Assembly: GCA_964023275.1 (NCBI GenBank)
Contig: OZ029922.1
Location: 1,818,741 to 1,882,740, forward strand
Source: Norana najaformis
Taxonomy: Eukaryota; Annelida; Clitellata; Crassiclitellata; Hormogastridae
Length of the DNA stretch: 64,000 nucleotides
Direction of reading: 5' to 3'
In this document: piece after piece, positions 1 to 11,900 of the stretch
How the letters are laid out: every line of letters starts with the position of its first letter
Position numbering within the stretch: the stretch's first letter is position 1
Made by a program: the position numbers and the translations under genes
The notes under the pieces: generated by a model
Databases searched by the model: none
What the model was told of the DNA's origin: nothing
Seen by the model: the letters and a program-made list of their open reading frames with translations, nothing else

Positions 1-250
1 GAAATAAATGATGGCTAACCTTAAGTTACCTTCCCTCACTTTATCTTACCTAACCATACCAAAATTTCCCTTTTCATACCTAACCTATCCTTACCTAACC
101 ATAATCCTACTAAGTCTCATGTTGTCTAACCTTGCCTTACCTTACCTAACTTCATGCAACCATAACCCTATCAAATCTTACCTTGCCTAACCTTACCTTA
201 CTTTACCAAACCAAACATTATGTAACCTTAACTTGCCTTACCTAACATCA
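1..250. repeat. Degenerate CCTTACCTAA-type simple repeat
   Basis: Irregular runs of ccttacctaacc and ttacctaacctt fill the first 250 bases. The short ORF at 8-190 is a by-product of this composition. No coding signal is seen. The unit is not the canonical TTAGGG/CCCTAA telomere unit. Confidence 0.8.
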
Positions 251-652
251 TCTTAAATCACAGCAATTATGTAAAACATACATTAACCACCACTCATTTC
301 AAGGTAAAAATTAAGTCATTTATTAAAATGCTCTAGTATGGATGCCATCCATTTCCCAAAGGGACTCTCTTCATAATCAAAACTTGCAGTGTACTTTTGT
401 TCTTCGTGTTGCCACAGTAACTTGCAGTTGCCATACACTAACTTTGGAAATATGCCAGGTGAGTCCTAAGGGGGTCGTCCATCAAATCCTTTTCAGTTGA
501 CCTGTTGACCTCTGCATCAAACGATTTTACACTTGATTGTTGTGAAACTATATTGATTTGATGTCCATGTTGACAAGTAAATAAATAAATGAATATTCAA
601 TTCAGTTCATACCTTGTCTCACCCTACTCCCACATAACACAGGCACAATTAC
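251..652. other. Intronic or downstream stretch, no clear gene
   Basis: This lies 3' of the last visible P450 exon on the minus strand. I looked here for the heme-binding exon (F-x-x-G-x-R-x-C-x-G) and did not find it. One minus-strand open stretch near 300-470 ends in a stop at about 320 and is unlike any P450 C-terminus. Confidence 0.6.
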
Positions 653-3600
653 CAACCCAGTGAGAATGGTATCACTTCATCTCGTCTCACGATTTTTCCA
701 TCTGCGTCGAGGAATCGTTCCGGATTGAACACATGTGGGTCTTGCCAAACTGTTGGATCCATGTGAGCACTATACAGGTTTGCTATAATCTACATTTCAA
801 ACAAAATCCAACCAAGTTTCAGTCTTCAGATACATGTACTTTAATGATCACCAAAACTGCTGTCAGTTGAGGTGGCTGAGCAGCTAAAGTGTCAGATTTT
901 CAGCTCTGCGATCTGGGCTCGAATCCCAGGCCCGATGTGTGAAACTGACATCGACCACACAATGTCGAACAGTGCTTAACCTCAGAAGCCATCGTATTTG
1001 ATACGAGTTCTTCTTTAAATTCAATACACATGCTTAGTTTACAGTGATGGATCAGTATCAAAGTGTGTATCCAGCAGGAGAAACAGTGCTCTGCAAACAT
1101 GATAGCCTAGATTTTATAAACGAATTACAGGCGACAACGAGCATTCGTTCTTTTCATTGGTATGGAACTGAAGATAACAATTAGTTGCCTGTTCTTTAGC
1201 TTACATCTTCGAGAAGTTCTGAAAGGTGCTATATTAATATTTGGATACAGAGACACACCCATACAATGTGCTCTTCTAGGGACTTCAGCTGAACCACACA
1301 TAGTAGTTCTTCGATATAAACCATTTTCTCAAACTCACCTTTGACCTACAGTCTCTAAAAACAACTGAACTGATTGAAGTATACCCTTGTTCCAAAGCTA
1401 TATTATAATAATATTAATAATAATAATAATAATAATAACTTGATGAGTAGCGGCCATTCCAAATTTTGTTGCTCTTCTCCAGTAAGTTTTTAAGCCCTGA
1501 GGGATCATGTGTTCCTATACTAATAATAATAATAATGATGATGATGATGACGATGATGATTAATATAGTGCTGTAGCAATGCCTTGACTGAAAACCGTCA
1601 CTGTACAAGAGTACTCTACATACATTATCAGTGCAGAAGTGTAGGCGCGTGAAACATGCACAATTAGACGCATGTCGTTTACATAACAACGGGATTCACC
1701 CTAATCCTTTAAAGTATAAATCCAGCAATTTTGTAAGATACTTGAAAGTAAATAAGCTGAGATATGTGCATGCAGAAACATACCACACAGCCTTTTGGTA
1801 TGAAATATCCATTAAGCCAAGTGTCACGCACTGGTGTGTGCACTACGCCAAGTGGTAGAACGGTCTTTATGCGCATCAGTTCCAGTATCACCGCCTCGGT
1901 GAACGGAAGCTTCGTCTTGTCGTCCAAAGATGGAAGTCTACCCCTTGAAACAACAGAATCAATCTCAGCTTGAAGCCTCTGCTGGATGTCTGGGTGATTG
2001 GCGAGAAAGATCAGTGCCCACTGTAAAGTTGTAGCACTAGTTTCAGTTCCAGCCATTTGCAAGTCGAGCAGCGTGAACAGCAACTGATCTCTGTCAAATT
2101 CTGGTCCCTCCATCTCAATAAAATGAGTTATGAAGCTTTCTGGTAACTTGCCTTCCACACCTGCATCGATTCTGCTGCTCAAGACCTTAAAAATTTCATT
2201 TCGCGCATTACGTGTGTCATTTATGGATCTCCTGTACTTTGGAACAAACCACAACTGTGGAAAAAAGTTCAGAATGCCATGATCCTTGTGAGAGCTGACA
2301 ATTTTGTGTGAATTTTCTATCAGGAGTGCCAGCACTGGACTTGAATGATCGTATCGATCACCCAACATGATGCTGACAATGACATTCGCTACACTCTTAG
2401 TAATTGCGTGATCGGGGCAAAAGGCCTTTCCATTCAACTTCCGTATGTTCACTAGCAGGTCTTCCACCTCGACGTGGATTCTGTTTTCCATGATTCCCTT
2501 GCCAAATCCAAACTTTCTGAGAATGTTGAGGGACAGCTGGTGGTATCTTCGAAACTCTGAATCATACGGACGTTCTATAATTCCTGCAAATAATTTTCAC
2601 ATCTCTGCATATCAGAAAGTTAACTTTTATTAATTAAAAACTTCTATAGTGCTTCTATCTAATGCACAGGACATCAATTCATGAAGCATTGAAATAATCA
2701 GCCCAATATCCAGAAGGTTAGCCCACTAAGACTGACTTATAATAAGATGACTTCCTTTACAGTGTGGTCAGTGACACTTGCCCAAAATTTAATTCACCTA
2801 AGGAACTCAACTTAATTTTAATAATAACATAACATAACATAGCATGGGTTTTAAGTGGTTCACAAGATATTTAATCTGGGTTAGAACCATTGCAAATTAA
2901 ACAGGAATGCTTAATACCCAATCCAACCTAGGAACGCTAAACAGCCAATCGTTCCTAGCAACAATCTCATGGAATCTGCTAATGGCTCTCAGACGAGGAT
3001 TCACTGCCTTACCTGTAAAGAGTTCTTCATGAAAAAAGTCTCACTTAATCAGAAAACCAAAATCCACTACTTAAATTCAATGTGCTAAAATCTAGAAATG
3101 CAAACTGCTACTGGACTGAAACCACAAAATCTTAAAAGAGAAAAATCACAGTTCATTTTGCAACAAGCTTTTTTGCTACGATTCTGTTCAAGGCACTTTA
3201 TGTATCATGACACTTTTCTAGAAATCTCTCAAAAGCTGATGTGACAATTTATATTTTATTTATTTATTTATACAGAACACTTATATAGCGCCCCTTCAAG
3301 AAAACTACTCAGAAGCGCTCCCAAACCAACCTCGGCGAAAGAGAACAGTCTTAAGAGAAGAATAGAAGATAGAAGTAAAATCCAGGGGCAGAAGACGTAG
3401 AGTAACAGGAAGTCCATTCCAGAGGGTTGGGCCAGCAACAGAGAAACCACGACGCTGCATGGTCGAGGTGCGAGCGCGAGGCACTAGTAGATTATCACTA
3501 GCAGCAGAGCGAAGCGAAGCACGTCCCAAATTGGACCGGACAGGTAGGCAAAGCTCCCTCAAGTAACAGGTGGCAATACCCAACAAGGAGTTCCAAACAA

Positions 3601-5220
3601 AGACAATGACCCTATAGTGGATGCGCTGACTCATAGGAAGCCAGTGCAACTCATCTCGCATGAAATCAGAGACATGACCAAACCTAGAGATGCCACCAAT
3701 AAGTCATGCAGCCGCCCGCAACACACGTTCCAGGCACAAAAGCCGTACATCAGGGAGTCCTACATGTAAAGAAGAGCAGTAATCCAACCGACTAGTGAAA
3801 AATGCATGAACCAGAGTCTTAGATGAGGTGACTGAGAGAGAACGTGAGACAACACGAAGTTGCCGTAGCTGGTAGTAGCAACTATGACAAAGACGATGTA
3901 ACTGAGCTTTAAAAGAGAGCTACTGATCCAACTCAATGCCAAGGTCATAAACAGTGACTGAGAAGGTGATGTGAGGAAACTCTAAATGTAGTACAGGTAG
4001 ACTGATTTTAGCCAATTTTAGACAATGTACAGCTTCTGAGATGTTTAACGAGTAAGAACTGAGAGGTAAGAACTGCTCAGAAAGAATGTCTCCAAAAATT
4101 AGTGGTAACTTTTTAGTTATATGACATTGTCTGCTCACTGATGAACTTTGTTCTTAAGATAGAATCTGAGCATCATCTGCTCAGTTTAAACTGTTGAAAC
4201 TTCAAAAATATTTGGGCTAGCAGAAGCAGCAGTTTTGTCATGATGCACTGAAAAGGGAAGCGCGATAGTCTAGTGGCTACACTGAAACCTTCTTTTGGCT
4301 CTCAAGTCCACCATTGACCAACATCACTAATTAAATCAAAATTTATGATAGTACCTTTTTGCCCCGGATTAAAAGTTTCACTTGTATAGAAGCTAGGCCG
4401 ACTTGCAAAAGTCAAGGACTGTTTGACAAAGGCTTCATAGATCATCTCTCTCCCATTGATAACCACTGCAACTCTGAAAGCAACAAAATCGAATCTGAAC
4501 ATTAAATTCATTGTCAACTCCTATTTTGATGAAAGGACATGCTCTGTGCAACTCACTGTACTCTTATCCAACTATCCACTTTGCACCATTTCAAAGCACA
4601 CTGAAAACAGGCTGAAGAAATCATCGTTACTGTCTTAAGCACTTAAATAGAAACTTTCAACGGACATAATAATAACTTGTATTTAAAGAACTGACCATTG
4701 ACCAATGAAGATATCATCTGTACAACATTATGTAGCAGTTGGGTGACTCTGTACAGCGGGACATATGTGGTTCCTTCTGAGTCCTCCCTTTGGAAACTCT
4801 CGATGTAACCTGAAGGTCTGTATAATTATTTCTTAAAATGTTGGTGATCAATAAATTTAATTTAAGAACTCAATTCAATTCAGAATCTTGTGTCGAATAA
4901 CAAGTATCGTATGACATTTCATTTACATGAGAGTGTGACTACCTATTGGAAAAGTGCATCATAAAAACCGGGCCGAGTTCTTGTGCCTTCTGCATGAGGA
5001 AAATGTACATCTGATCCATGTGTCGCAGGAAAGGTATCGAACCAAGAACTGGAACCGATGGTAGACACGGAGGCAAATTTCCAGGGTGCTTCTTCCTTCC
5101 CAGAAACCTCAGGAAGGCACGGGTCAACAAGAAGGTTCCAGAAAACACAGCTGCAGTGGTGCAGACTTCCCGAGCCACAGTCATCTCGCGAGGAAATATT
5201 GAATCATACAGCCTCTCCAT
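653..5220 (-). CDS. Cytochrome P450, CYP2 clan (3' end not in window)
   Basis: A heme-thiolate monooxygenase anchored in the ER membrane. Four exons read well: 5220-4943, 4473-4355, 2583-1784 and 789-653, with intron phases 2, 1, 0. The start MERLYDSIF precedes a hydrophobic anchor (about residues 18-40) and a proline-rich hinge (PPCLPSVPVLGS). Exon 3 holds helix I (AGTETSATTLQWAL) and the K-helix ExxR (ELMR). Exon 4 holds the PERF motif (FNPERFLD) and runs to PFSLG, just before the Cys ligand loop. That loop and the C-terminus are missing and should lie beyond the left edge, unless the gene is broken. The exon 4 donor is either gtaatt (end 653) or gttggt (end 657). The C-helix WxxxR is degenerate (FRRYH). 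About 444 residues are visible; full CYP2-clan proteins have about 490-520. The subfamily is not assigned, and substrate cannot be inferred. Confidence 0.88.
865..995 (+). repeat. tRNA-like SINE head in P450 intron
   Basis: The sequence ggtggctgagcagctaaag resembles a tRNA A-box region, and gggctcgaatccc matches a B-box (GGTTCGANTCC) about 45 bases on. It is too diverged to call a functional tRNA and is more likely a SINE head. Confidence 0.5.
1404..1562. repeat. (TAA)n and (ATG)n microsatellites
   Basis: Two short trinucleotide tracts, taa at about 1404-1438 and taa/gat at about 1519-1562, lie in the intron between P450 exons 3 and 4. They create the spurious poly-Ile/poly-Tyr ORF on the minus strand. 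Confidence 0.85.
3240..4140 (-). mobile_element. LINE relic (CR1/L2-like), 3' end of reverse transcriptase ORF
   Basis: Read on the minus strand, the translation shows the order typical of the C-terminal part of CR1/L2 ORF2: VYDLGIELD, SRLDYCSSL, CLERVLRAAA, MRDELHWLPMSQRI, RGFSVAGPTLWNGLP. Frames are interrupted by stops, so it is dead. The 3' tail at 3240-3320 carries the ggggcgctatataag motif and an (ATAA)n end. It sits in the intron between P450 exons 2 and 3, in the same orientation as the gene. Confidence 0.85.
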
Positions 5221-6384
5221 CTCAGTCTCAACAATTGTCAGTAACCTGATACGATCTGAAATTCCATTAAAATATGCAGACTTCAACAGTAATGACCAAA
5301 GTTCCTGTAAACTGCAGGCAATCTTATTTGTGCACTTTAAAAATTTACGATTTGCAGACATCGCAAAAAGTACCCGGCAAGAAGTTTTATTAAGCAATCT
5401 TATGCTTTTAAAATACAGTAAGGTTGTAATGTTATATGGAATTTTAAAAATTATGTCATATAAATATCATAATAAATATCATATAAAATAAATATATATG
5501 TATATATATCATATAAAATATCACCATAACAAATATCATATCACATAAAAGTATCATAACCAAAAGTAACTGGAGGCTCAATTAGCGGCACTTGACAGAC
5601 GATTCTGTTTGACTGTGGTCTTGTTTTTGTCAGGTAGGGAACACCTTTGATGGGTTTTCTGTAAAAGGCGCTATATAAATGTACACTCACAAATTACAAA
5701 TTATGGGTTCCAACCACAGATACTTTGCTTTTAAAATCTTCAACAAAACTATCATGCACTGAAAAGCACAGAGTCTCAATAAAATCTGAGTTTTGAATAT
5801 GAAACAAGAAAGCATTTCTATTGATTTTAAAAACCTTTCTTTGCCTCTTATTCTCATTTTAGGTTTTCAGTTCTGTATAGTGAGTTCTCTGTATTTATTT
5901 TCTGAAACAGCTTGAAACTTGAATACTACTCTAAGGGATTTGCTAGTGCTAAATTTAAGAGCCCATCATTTACATGTGTATGTTTTTGGCTTTGTTACCA
6001 ATTATTATGTAATCTTTGACCCTGGGATACCTGAAAAGCTTCCATACAGTTTTGTATGGCAAATAAGTGTTCCATCTTTACCCTTTATCTTTTATCACTG
6101 CTAACTAGGTACATAATTAAATGTAATTAAATGCAACCTATCATTTATCCGCTATCTATTGGACAGCCCATCTACGGGTTATCCATCAGATCATTTAGCA
6201 CCTCTGAGGAGTTACAAATTCATGATTACAATTAAGATTCATATTAATTAAATTGAAGTCTTTTACTGGACAGTAAACAATCAGTATTACACTTCATTCT
6301 AGCACAACATTAAAATACATCCAAAGGAGAGACCAAAATAATAAATCACCAGAGTCAATTTTATTTTCATACAAATTGCCAGCT

Positions 6385-6460
6385 CAAGGGCCTAAGAAAA
6401 GGAAGCGAGTGCCTCCCCTATGTCTCACTAGTGGGATATGGGATACTTTACTTTCTACTA
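6385..6460 (+). repeat. SINE-A 3' fragment
   Basis: The sequence caagggcctaag, then gtctcactagtgggatat and gggatactttactttc, matches the end of the longer copy at 10935-11215. Confidence 0.7.
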
Positions 6461-6985
6461 CAAACATATGTATATTCATAAAATTGTCTTAGCATGGCCA
6501 TTAATAAATACAGCTTATTCTCTTTCAAATAGCCTTAAAGTCTTCACATAACTAAGTCTGCCTTAGAACCACAGCCTTTACAAGGTCTACATGACAACAT
6601 CCAATTCATCCCCTTAAAAGTTATTGAAGTGTCCACTGAGACAGCATTATCATCCAAACCATTCCACTACTCTTGGGAACATCTCTCCAGTCTGAACCCC
6701 GACTGACCTGACATCGAAACTGATCCAACCTGACTCTAGCGGACCTGATTTGATATAGCATCGGTAAATAGGCTGGTCTGCTCAACGCAGCTTTTGTACT
6801 GCGCGGAGAAATCTGAGAGACTTACATTCACACATACAGGCTTTGGCAACAAATAGTGAGGACAATGTTCACTGCCAATTGATCTAAAGATGCTCTTACG
6901 AATACGATTACTATTTACGACTACTTTATCACAAAACACTATTTGCAAAGATCAGTCAATCGTTATTCAATATTTACAAAGCCGA

Positions 6986-7011
6986 ACTAACCCTAACTTT
7001 AACCCTAACCC
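6986..7011 (+). repeat. Interstitial telomere-like repeat
   Basis: ctaaccctaac followed by tttaaccctaaccc gives about four CCCTAA-type units in 26 bases. It is short and imperfect. Confidence 0.6.
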
Positions 7012-7396
7012 GTATTTAGCAGCAGGCCTTAGAATTCATTTTTATTTACTTCAATCAATGATGGCACAAAACGTCACTGCGGCGGGCGACGCCGAAAAGC
7101 AACGGCCAAGACAGAGCGGTCCCCAATACTATATGCATGCCGTACCTTTTCCTACGTTTCTGACACACCTGTCCAAAGCAATCTGCCTGCTAAACGGATA
7201 ATTAAGTCCAAAGTTAATATAAGATTAAATCCTAAATCAATCGCTGTACAATGGAGATTACAGTTCTATTAATAGCGCCGTGTTGTTGCCACCAAAGAGG
7301 TTATACTACTTAGAGTATATATCATTGGTTGCCACAGCACTGTTTAACAAGGGCGTCGCATATCAAAATCTCGTCCCGCTAAGAGCGCTGAGGACA

Positions 7397-7470
7397 TGTA
7401 TGTATGTATGTACGTACGTACGTATGTATGTACGTACGTATGTATGTATGTATGTATGTATGTATGTATC
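7397..7470 (+). repeat. (TGTA/CGTA)n microsatellite
   Basis: A tetranucleotide tract of tgta with interspersed cgta. A second short tract (tgta) lies at 7725-7760. Confidence 0.9.
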
Positions 7471-7564
7471 ACTAAATTTGTAAAGCGCCTTTTAAGTAAC
7501 TCACAAAGGCTCTGCAGCACGGCTACCTAACGGTCTCTAAATAGGAAGGTCTTGAGACGGGCAG

Positions 7565-7700
7565 AAATGTTTCTTGAATCGTAATCGTAATCGTTATCGT
7601 AATCTCGAGATTTCTACAGCGCTCAACGAAAGCTAAGTCGCGGGAACCAGCTTATTCACAGGCGCTCAGTCAAAACAAAATCGATAGGCAAAAGGGTCAA
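7565..7700 (-). mobile_element. LINE 3' tail (GGGCGCTGTAGAAATC family)
   Basis: The stretch from tcgagatttctacagcgctc to gataggcaaaagggtc is the reverse complement of the tail at 12890-13075 and matches 61770-62000. A (cgtaat)n microsatellite terminates it at 7578-7605. Confidence 0.7.
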
Positions 7701-8809
7701 ATTGAACTGTTGAACAGGCAAGGGATCGGATGTCTGTCTGTATGTATGTATGTATGTATGAACATTTTATATAACACTTTTTAAGAGCCTCTCGAAGGCA
7801 TCGGACTGAGACCTTAAACGGCGTGCCGCCCATTCAAACGGGCAGCGATGGCAAAGGATCTCTCCCATAAGTTCTTTGAAAAAATGAGCAAGATCCCGGC
7901 AAAACGGTTGCTATAGCAAAATATATACATTTACATTTTTTGCATTAATATTCTTTTCAACTTGCGCGGTCCTTTGATCTGACTCTCATCGGCTCAATAC
8001 CCAATAAGCTCTTTGAGCACAGATGTCTGCGATGGTGGAATTTTCCTGGCTGATACGAAGGTGTCGTTAAGCAGAAGCGCTGATGGTAACTGCATTTTGC
8101 AGTTCTCTGTCAGCCGCTGATCACTCAGACAGACTGTGTTATGTTGCTGTGGTAGAACATCGACTTGTTAATGCTCTTAAATAAAATCAATTGATGTTTG
8201 ACTGGAACTTGAACTTTTCATTATGTAATTTAAAGTAGCAACGTAAGTCAGATGAATAAGTTACTTTATAGGTCAGTTATTGAAACCTGTGGATTTAATT
8301 GATCATGTGTGTATGTTGGGTGCTTGAGCCTGTTTCTCGTGAGTCTATTCCGCCGTAGGCCTTTGGTTGTCTTCCAAGTGTCACGATGATAAAATAAAAA
8401 AGAAAGGTCAGATAGAGGGTAAATGACTTGTTTACTTTAACCCTGTAATGTTTCCTGTGCCGATTAAATACAGAATAGTGTAGGTTGGTTTCACAAAGTA
8501 CGCAAGTAGGTTTTGACTGCACGTGATATGGGAATAAGCACTAGCGGAATCAGTGAGGGTACATCTGGCCACGACCCCGAGCTGAAAGTTGATGTGGTCT
8601 TGGCCCCAAACCCAGACATTGGTCTGTTCACCATGACTCATCACTAATCTAATGCAATGGTGTCTATAGCGCCGTTACCATAAAGCACAACACAGCAATC
8701 GATGGTTGCTTCAAGCGACCATAGTCAAATATTGTAATCCTTTGGAGAAGTTGGTCAAAATCTGATAGGTCGTGGAAATCAGAAGTCAGGCTACTGTGGC
8801 CAAGTTACT

Positions 8810-8900
8810 ACGTTGAGACCTTGAACAAGTCCTTGGCACCATTGATTGTAGCTTTACCATTAGATGGGGACACAATAAAATACAGAAATAATGATAATAG
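8810..8900 (+). repeat. SINE-B 3' fragment
   Basis: gaccttgaacaagtccttgg, then an attagatgg... segment and aatacagaaataatgataat, match the 3' half of the SINE at 20465-20655. Confidence 0.65.
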
Positions 8901-8958
8901 TTATTAGGTTTTTGTGTGTCCGTTTGCTTACAGCAAACAGAGCCAGTTGGAGTGAGCG

Positions 8959-11900
8959 ATGGTGGGATACAACCCTTCAGATAAGGATGTAGAACTTCCG
9001 CACCTGACATTTGGCGTTGCCGGTGCGTTGAGTGGCTTCGTTACCCGAGCAGTCTCACAGCCCCTTGACGTTCTTAAGATACGACTGCAGGTGAGAGAAC
9101 TTAGGAAATCCCTCTAGAAGCAGTCTTTCTGGAAGAGTGGATATATAAATTCTGTCAATACTTCACCACCCATCAGCACGTGTTCGGGCCGAGTAAACAA
9201 ATTCGCTAACAATTCATACCTTTAGTTGGTTTTTGGGATTGGATTAAGGAACTGGTCTCCTTCAAAATTCTGTCACTATGTTTTGTTAGAGCTACTACAT
9301 TTGGCGGCTACTAACAACAGAATAGAAGAAGTAGAACGTTAGCAACTTCATTTTCTTAGCCTCAGCATATGATGGTAGATGGCCAGCCTTCTCCTTCGTC
9401 ATTTATTATTATTATTATTATTGCATTTATTATTCACAGAAGGTCATTAAATCTGAATCTGAGGCACAGAGCAGCTGTGAGTGAAGGACTTGCTCAAGGT
9501 CCCTACACAATAATTGTCTGGTGGGTCTCGAACCTGTACTCTCCGCGTTATAAGCCAAGCGCTCTGTCCAATCCGCTACCATGCCCCATTGATCTTCACA
9601 CTGACAATGCATGGTTAGTGTATTCATTTTATAGTTAAGTTCATTTGGAGGCCCAAGTAGAACAGAAATCTTGTCGGGGATTGATCCTCGCTTTGAACTA
9701 ATAATAACCATAGTCTTGTATAAGGCATTGGATTCAAACAATTCGGCACTGACATTTCTCTTTCTGAGTAAACACTCATTGGTGCATAGGGTAATTGTAA
9801 TTGTAATTTTAAATTTGTATAGCGCCTCTTCAAGCGAAGACTAATCAGTGGCGCTCACTGCGCTAGACTTGATGTTAAAAGTCACTAATGATGTTAAGTG
9901 TCATTAAGAACAGAATAGTACCTGTAAGTGAACATAGCTCAGATAACTAAAAGACAACTAGTAAGAGTCACCAGTGGCGAGCACGCGTACACACGCAAAG
10001 CCATACCAACAGATTCCCAACTAGAGTTAAAAGACTATGGCATGTTCTGAAGTCCCGAAGTTCCTGAAGCTCGTGGCACCAAGGATGAGGGTGCCAAAAT
10101 ATTTTGCAGATTTAATTTCAGTCCGAGGGATGAAGATTTTTTAAGTCCTTTTCTCGTTGTTTCTGTGTTGTTTAGTTACAAGAGCATCCAATTAAGAAGA
10201 CGCTGTTCTCAAAGTATCATGGATTGTCCCACGCTGTCCAGACCATCTGGAAGGAGGAGAGCCTTGCTGCATTCTGGAAAGGTCACGCCCCGGCCCAGTT
10301 TCTCTCCGTTGTCTTCGGCTTGGTCCAGTTTTCGAGTTTTGAACTGTTTACAAAAATCGTTTGGCACCAGCTGCCTGTGTATTTGACAGTGGAATTGAGG
10401 CCACTGACCCACTTTGCCTGCGGGGGATTGGCCGGTTGCTGTGCCACATTAGCTTCTCAGCCGTTTGATGTCATCCGAACACGATTTGTTGCACAGGGTC
10501 ATCCAAAGGTATTCTTTCAAGGTTTCTAAAATATCACAAACCATGTTGTGTTCAGGTTTTATCATTTGGGCAAAATTCAAGTGACTGGTTTCATACAGCG
10601 CTGAAAGAGATATCTTACGTTTTCAAATCATATTTATGTTTTGGGAAATCATTCAGCTATGACCAATATCTTTATTTTAAGTTTCAGTTGTAACCATTGT
10701 CATGATTGCCTTGTGTTTTGCCGATTGTAGTTTTGAGCTTGCAGAGTAGACTTCTGTGGCAAGAGCTTTGCACATGGGAAGGAAATGACGCTTTCCGTTT
10801 GCTCTGCTGTACAAGATATGGCTATCAAATGGGAGACTTTTTTGTGGACAGTTCAAACTGTTTTGTGTTGAAAGATGTAACTAACAGTCTTCAATACCTG
10901 TTGACTGTAGACTTCTAATAGCATGCCACATTTTTGTGCGGCACGGTGGTCTATTGGTAACATGTTTGGTCAATGATCATGCAGTTGCGGATTCAACTCT
11001 GTGTAGCAACTCTGGGCAAGTTGTTTGCACACGCCATGCCCCTTTCGCCAAGCAGAATTTGGAACCAGCGTAAGCTGGGAACTAAAAGGCAAGTCCTGCG
11101 ATGCACTGGCTCCAGGACGTTGGGATTCATCCACTGCTGGCTCAAGACCTAAAAAAGGAAATGAGTCTCCTACGTCTCATGTGTGGGGTATGGGATACTT
11201 TACTTTTTAATGCAAATTCCGACATACCACGGTTGGTAAAATGGACCCAAATTTTACTGGGCTTTAGAAAATTACTCTATTTCTATGACATGGTTCTGGA
11301 TATGGCTACCAGTCATAGTGTTGGAGTGAAGTAACAGTGTATCTTGAATTATCTTTGAAGTGTTAAATTTTTGTTCTGTTTCTGTTGATGATAGGTTTAT
11401 CGATCTATGGGCGATGCAATGCGTCAGATGGTCGCAAAAGAGAGTCCTCTTGCGCTCTACCGTGGCCTTGTTCCGACCTTAGTACAGATTGTTCCGCAGA
11501 CGGGGTTCCAGTTTGGCTTCTATTCCCTCCTAACCTCTATCTGGGGACTGATTTTTGGCAGCAGGGACAAGCAAGTGCATACAGTAGGTAAGGAAACGAT
11601 GAATAGATCTGTAAACTGTGTCCGTGATGCAAGACATACCAGGAACTCTGAACTAACGTCAAATGTCAGTGATGGGTAGGACTTTCTTGGCTGGGCTCTA
11701 CTCGTTTGCGAGAGCCCACCAGTGGTGGGTTTTCCAGTTGTTTGAGGAATACAGATGAACTCTGTGTTCTGAACATTAGCACCACTTAGGCAGTCCTTTT
11801 ATGAGTTACTTAAGATGCCACAAAGTCTCGGGGGCATACATGCATAAATAAACTATCAACTGGATATAGGCTTTGTTTGTTGTTACCAAACTTCTGCTTC

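Larger units (their letters stand above)
5221..8958. other. Intergenic region between P450 and SLC25A19
   Basis: AT-rich DNA with no convincing exon. It holds an ATATCAT-rich tract (5450-5560), LINE-type tails with ggcgctatataaatg (about 5660), a SINE 3' fragment (6385-6460), a telomere-like tract (6986-7011), TGTA microsatellites (7397-7470, 7725-7760) and a LINE tail (7565-7700). A GC-richer patch at 7075-7110 could belong to the SLC25A19 promoter or a non-coding first exon, but nothing proves this. Confidence 0.6.

Noticed and set aside
300-475. Minus-strand open stretch (LVYGNCKLLWQHEEQ...) as a possible P450 end
   Set aside because: It lacks the heme-binding motif and resembles no P450 C-terminus; the acceptor (cttag) is weak. 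Left as unknown.
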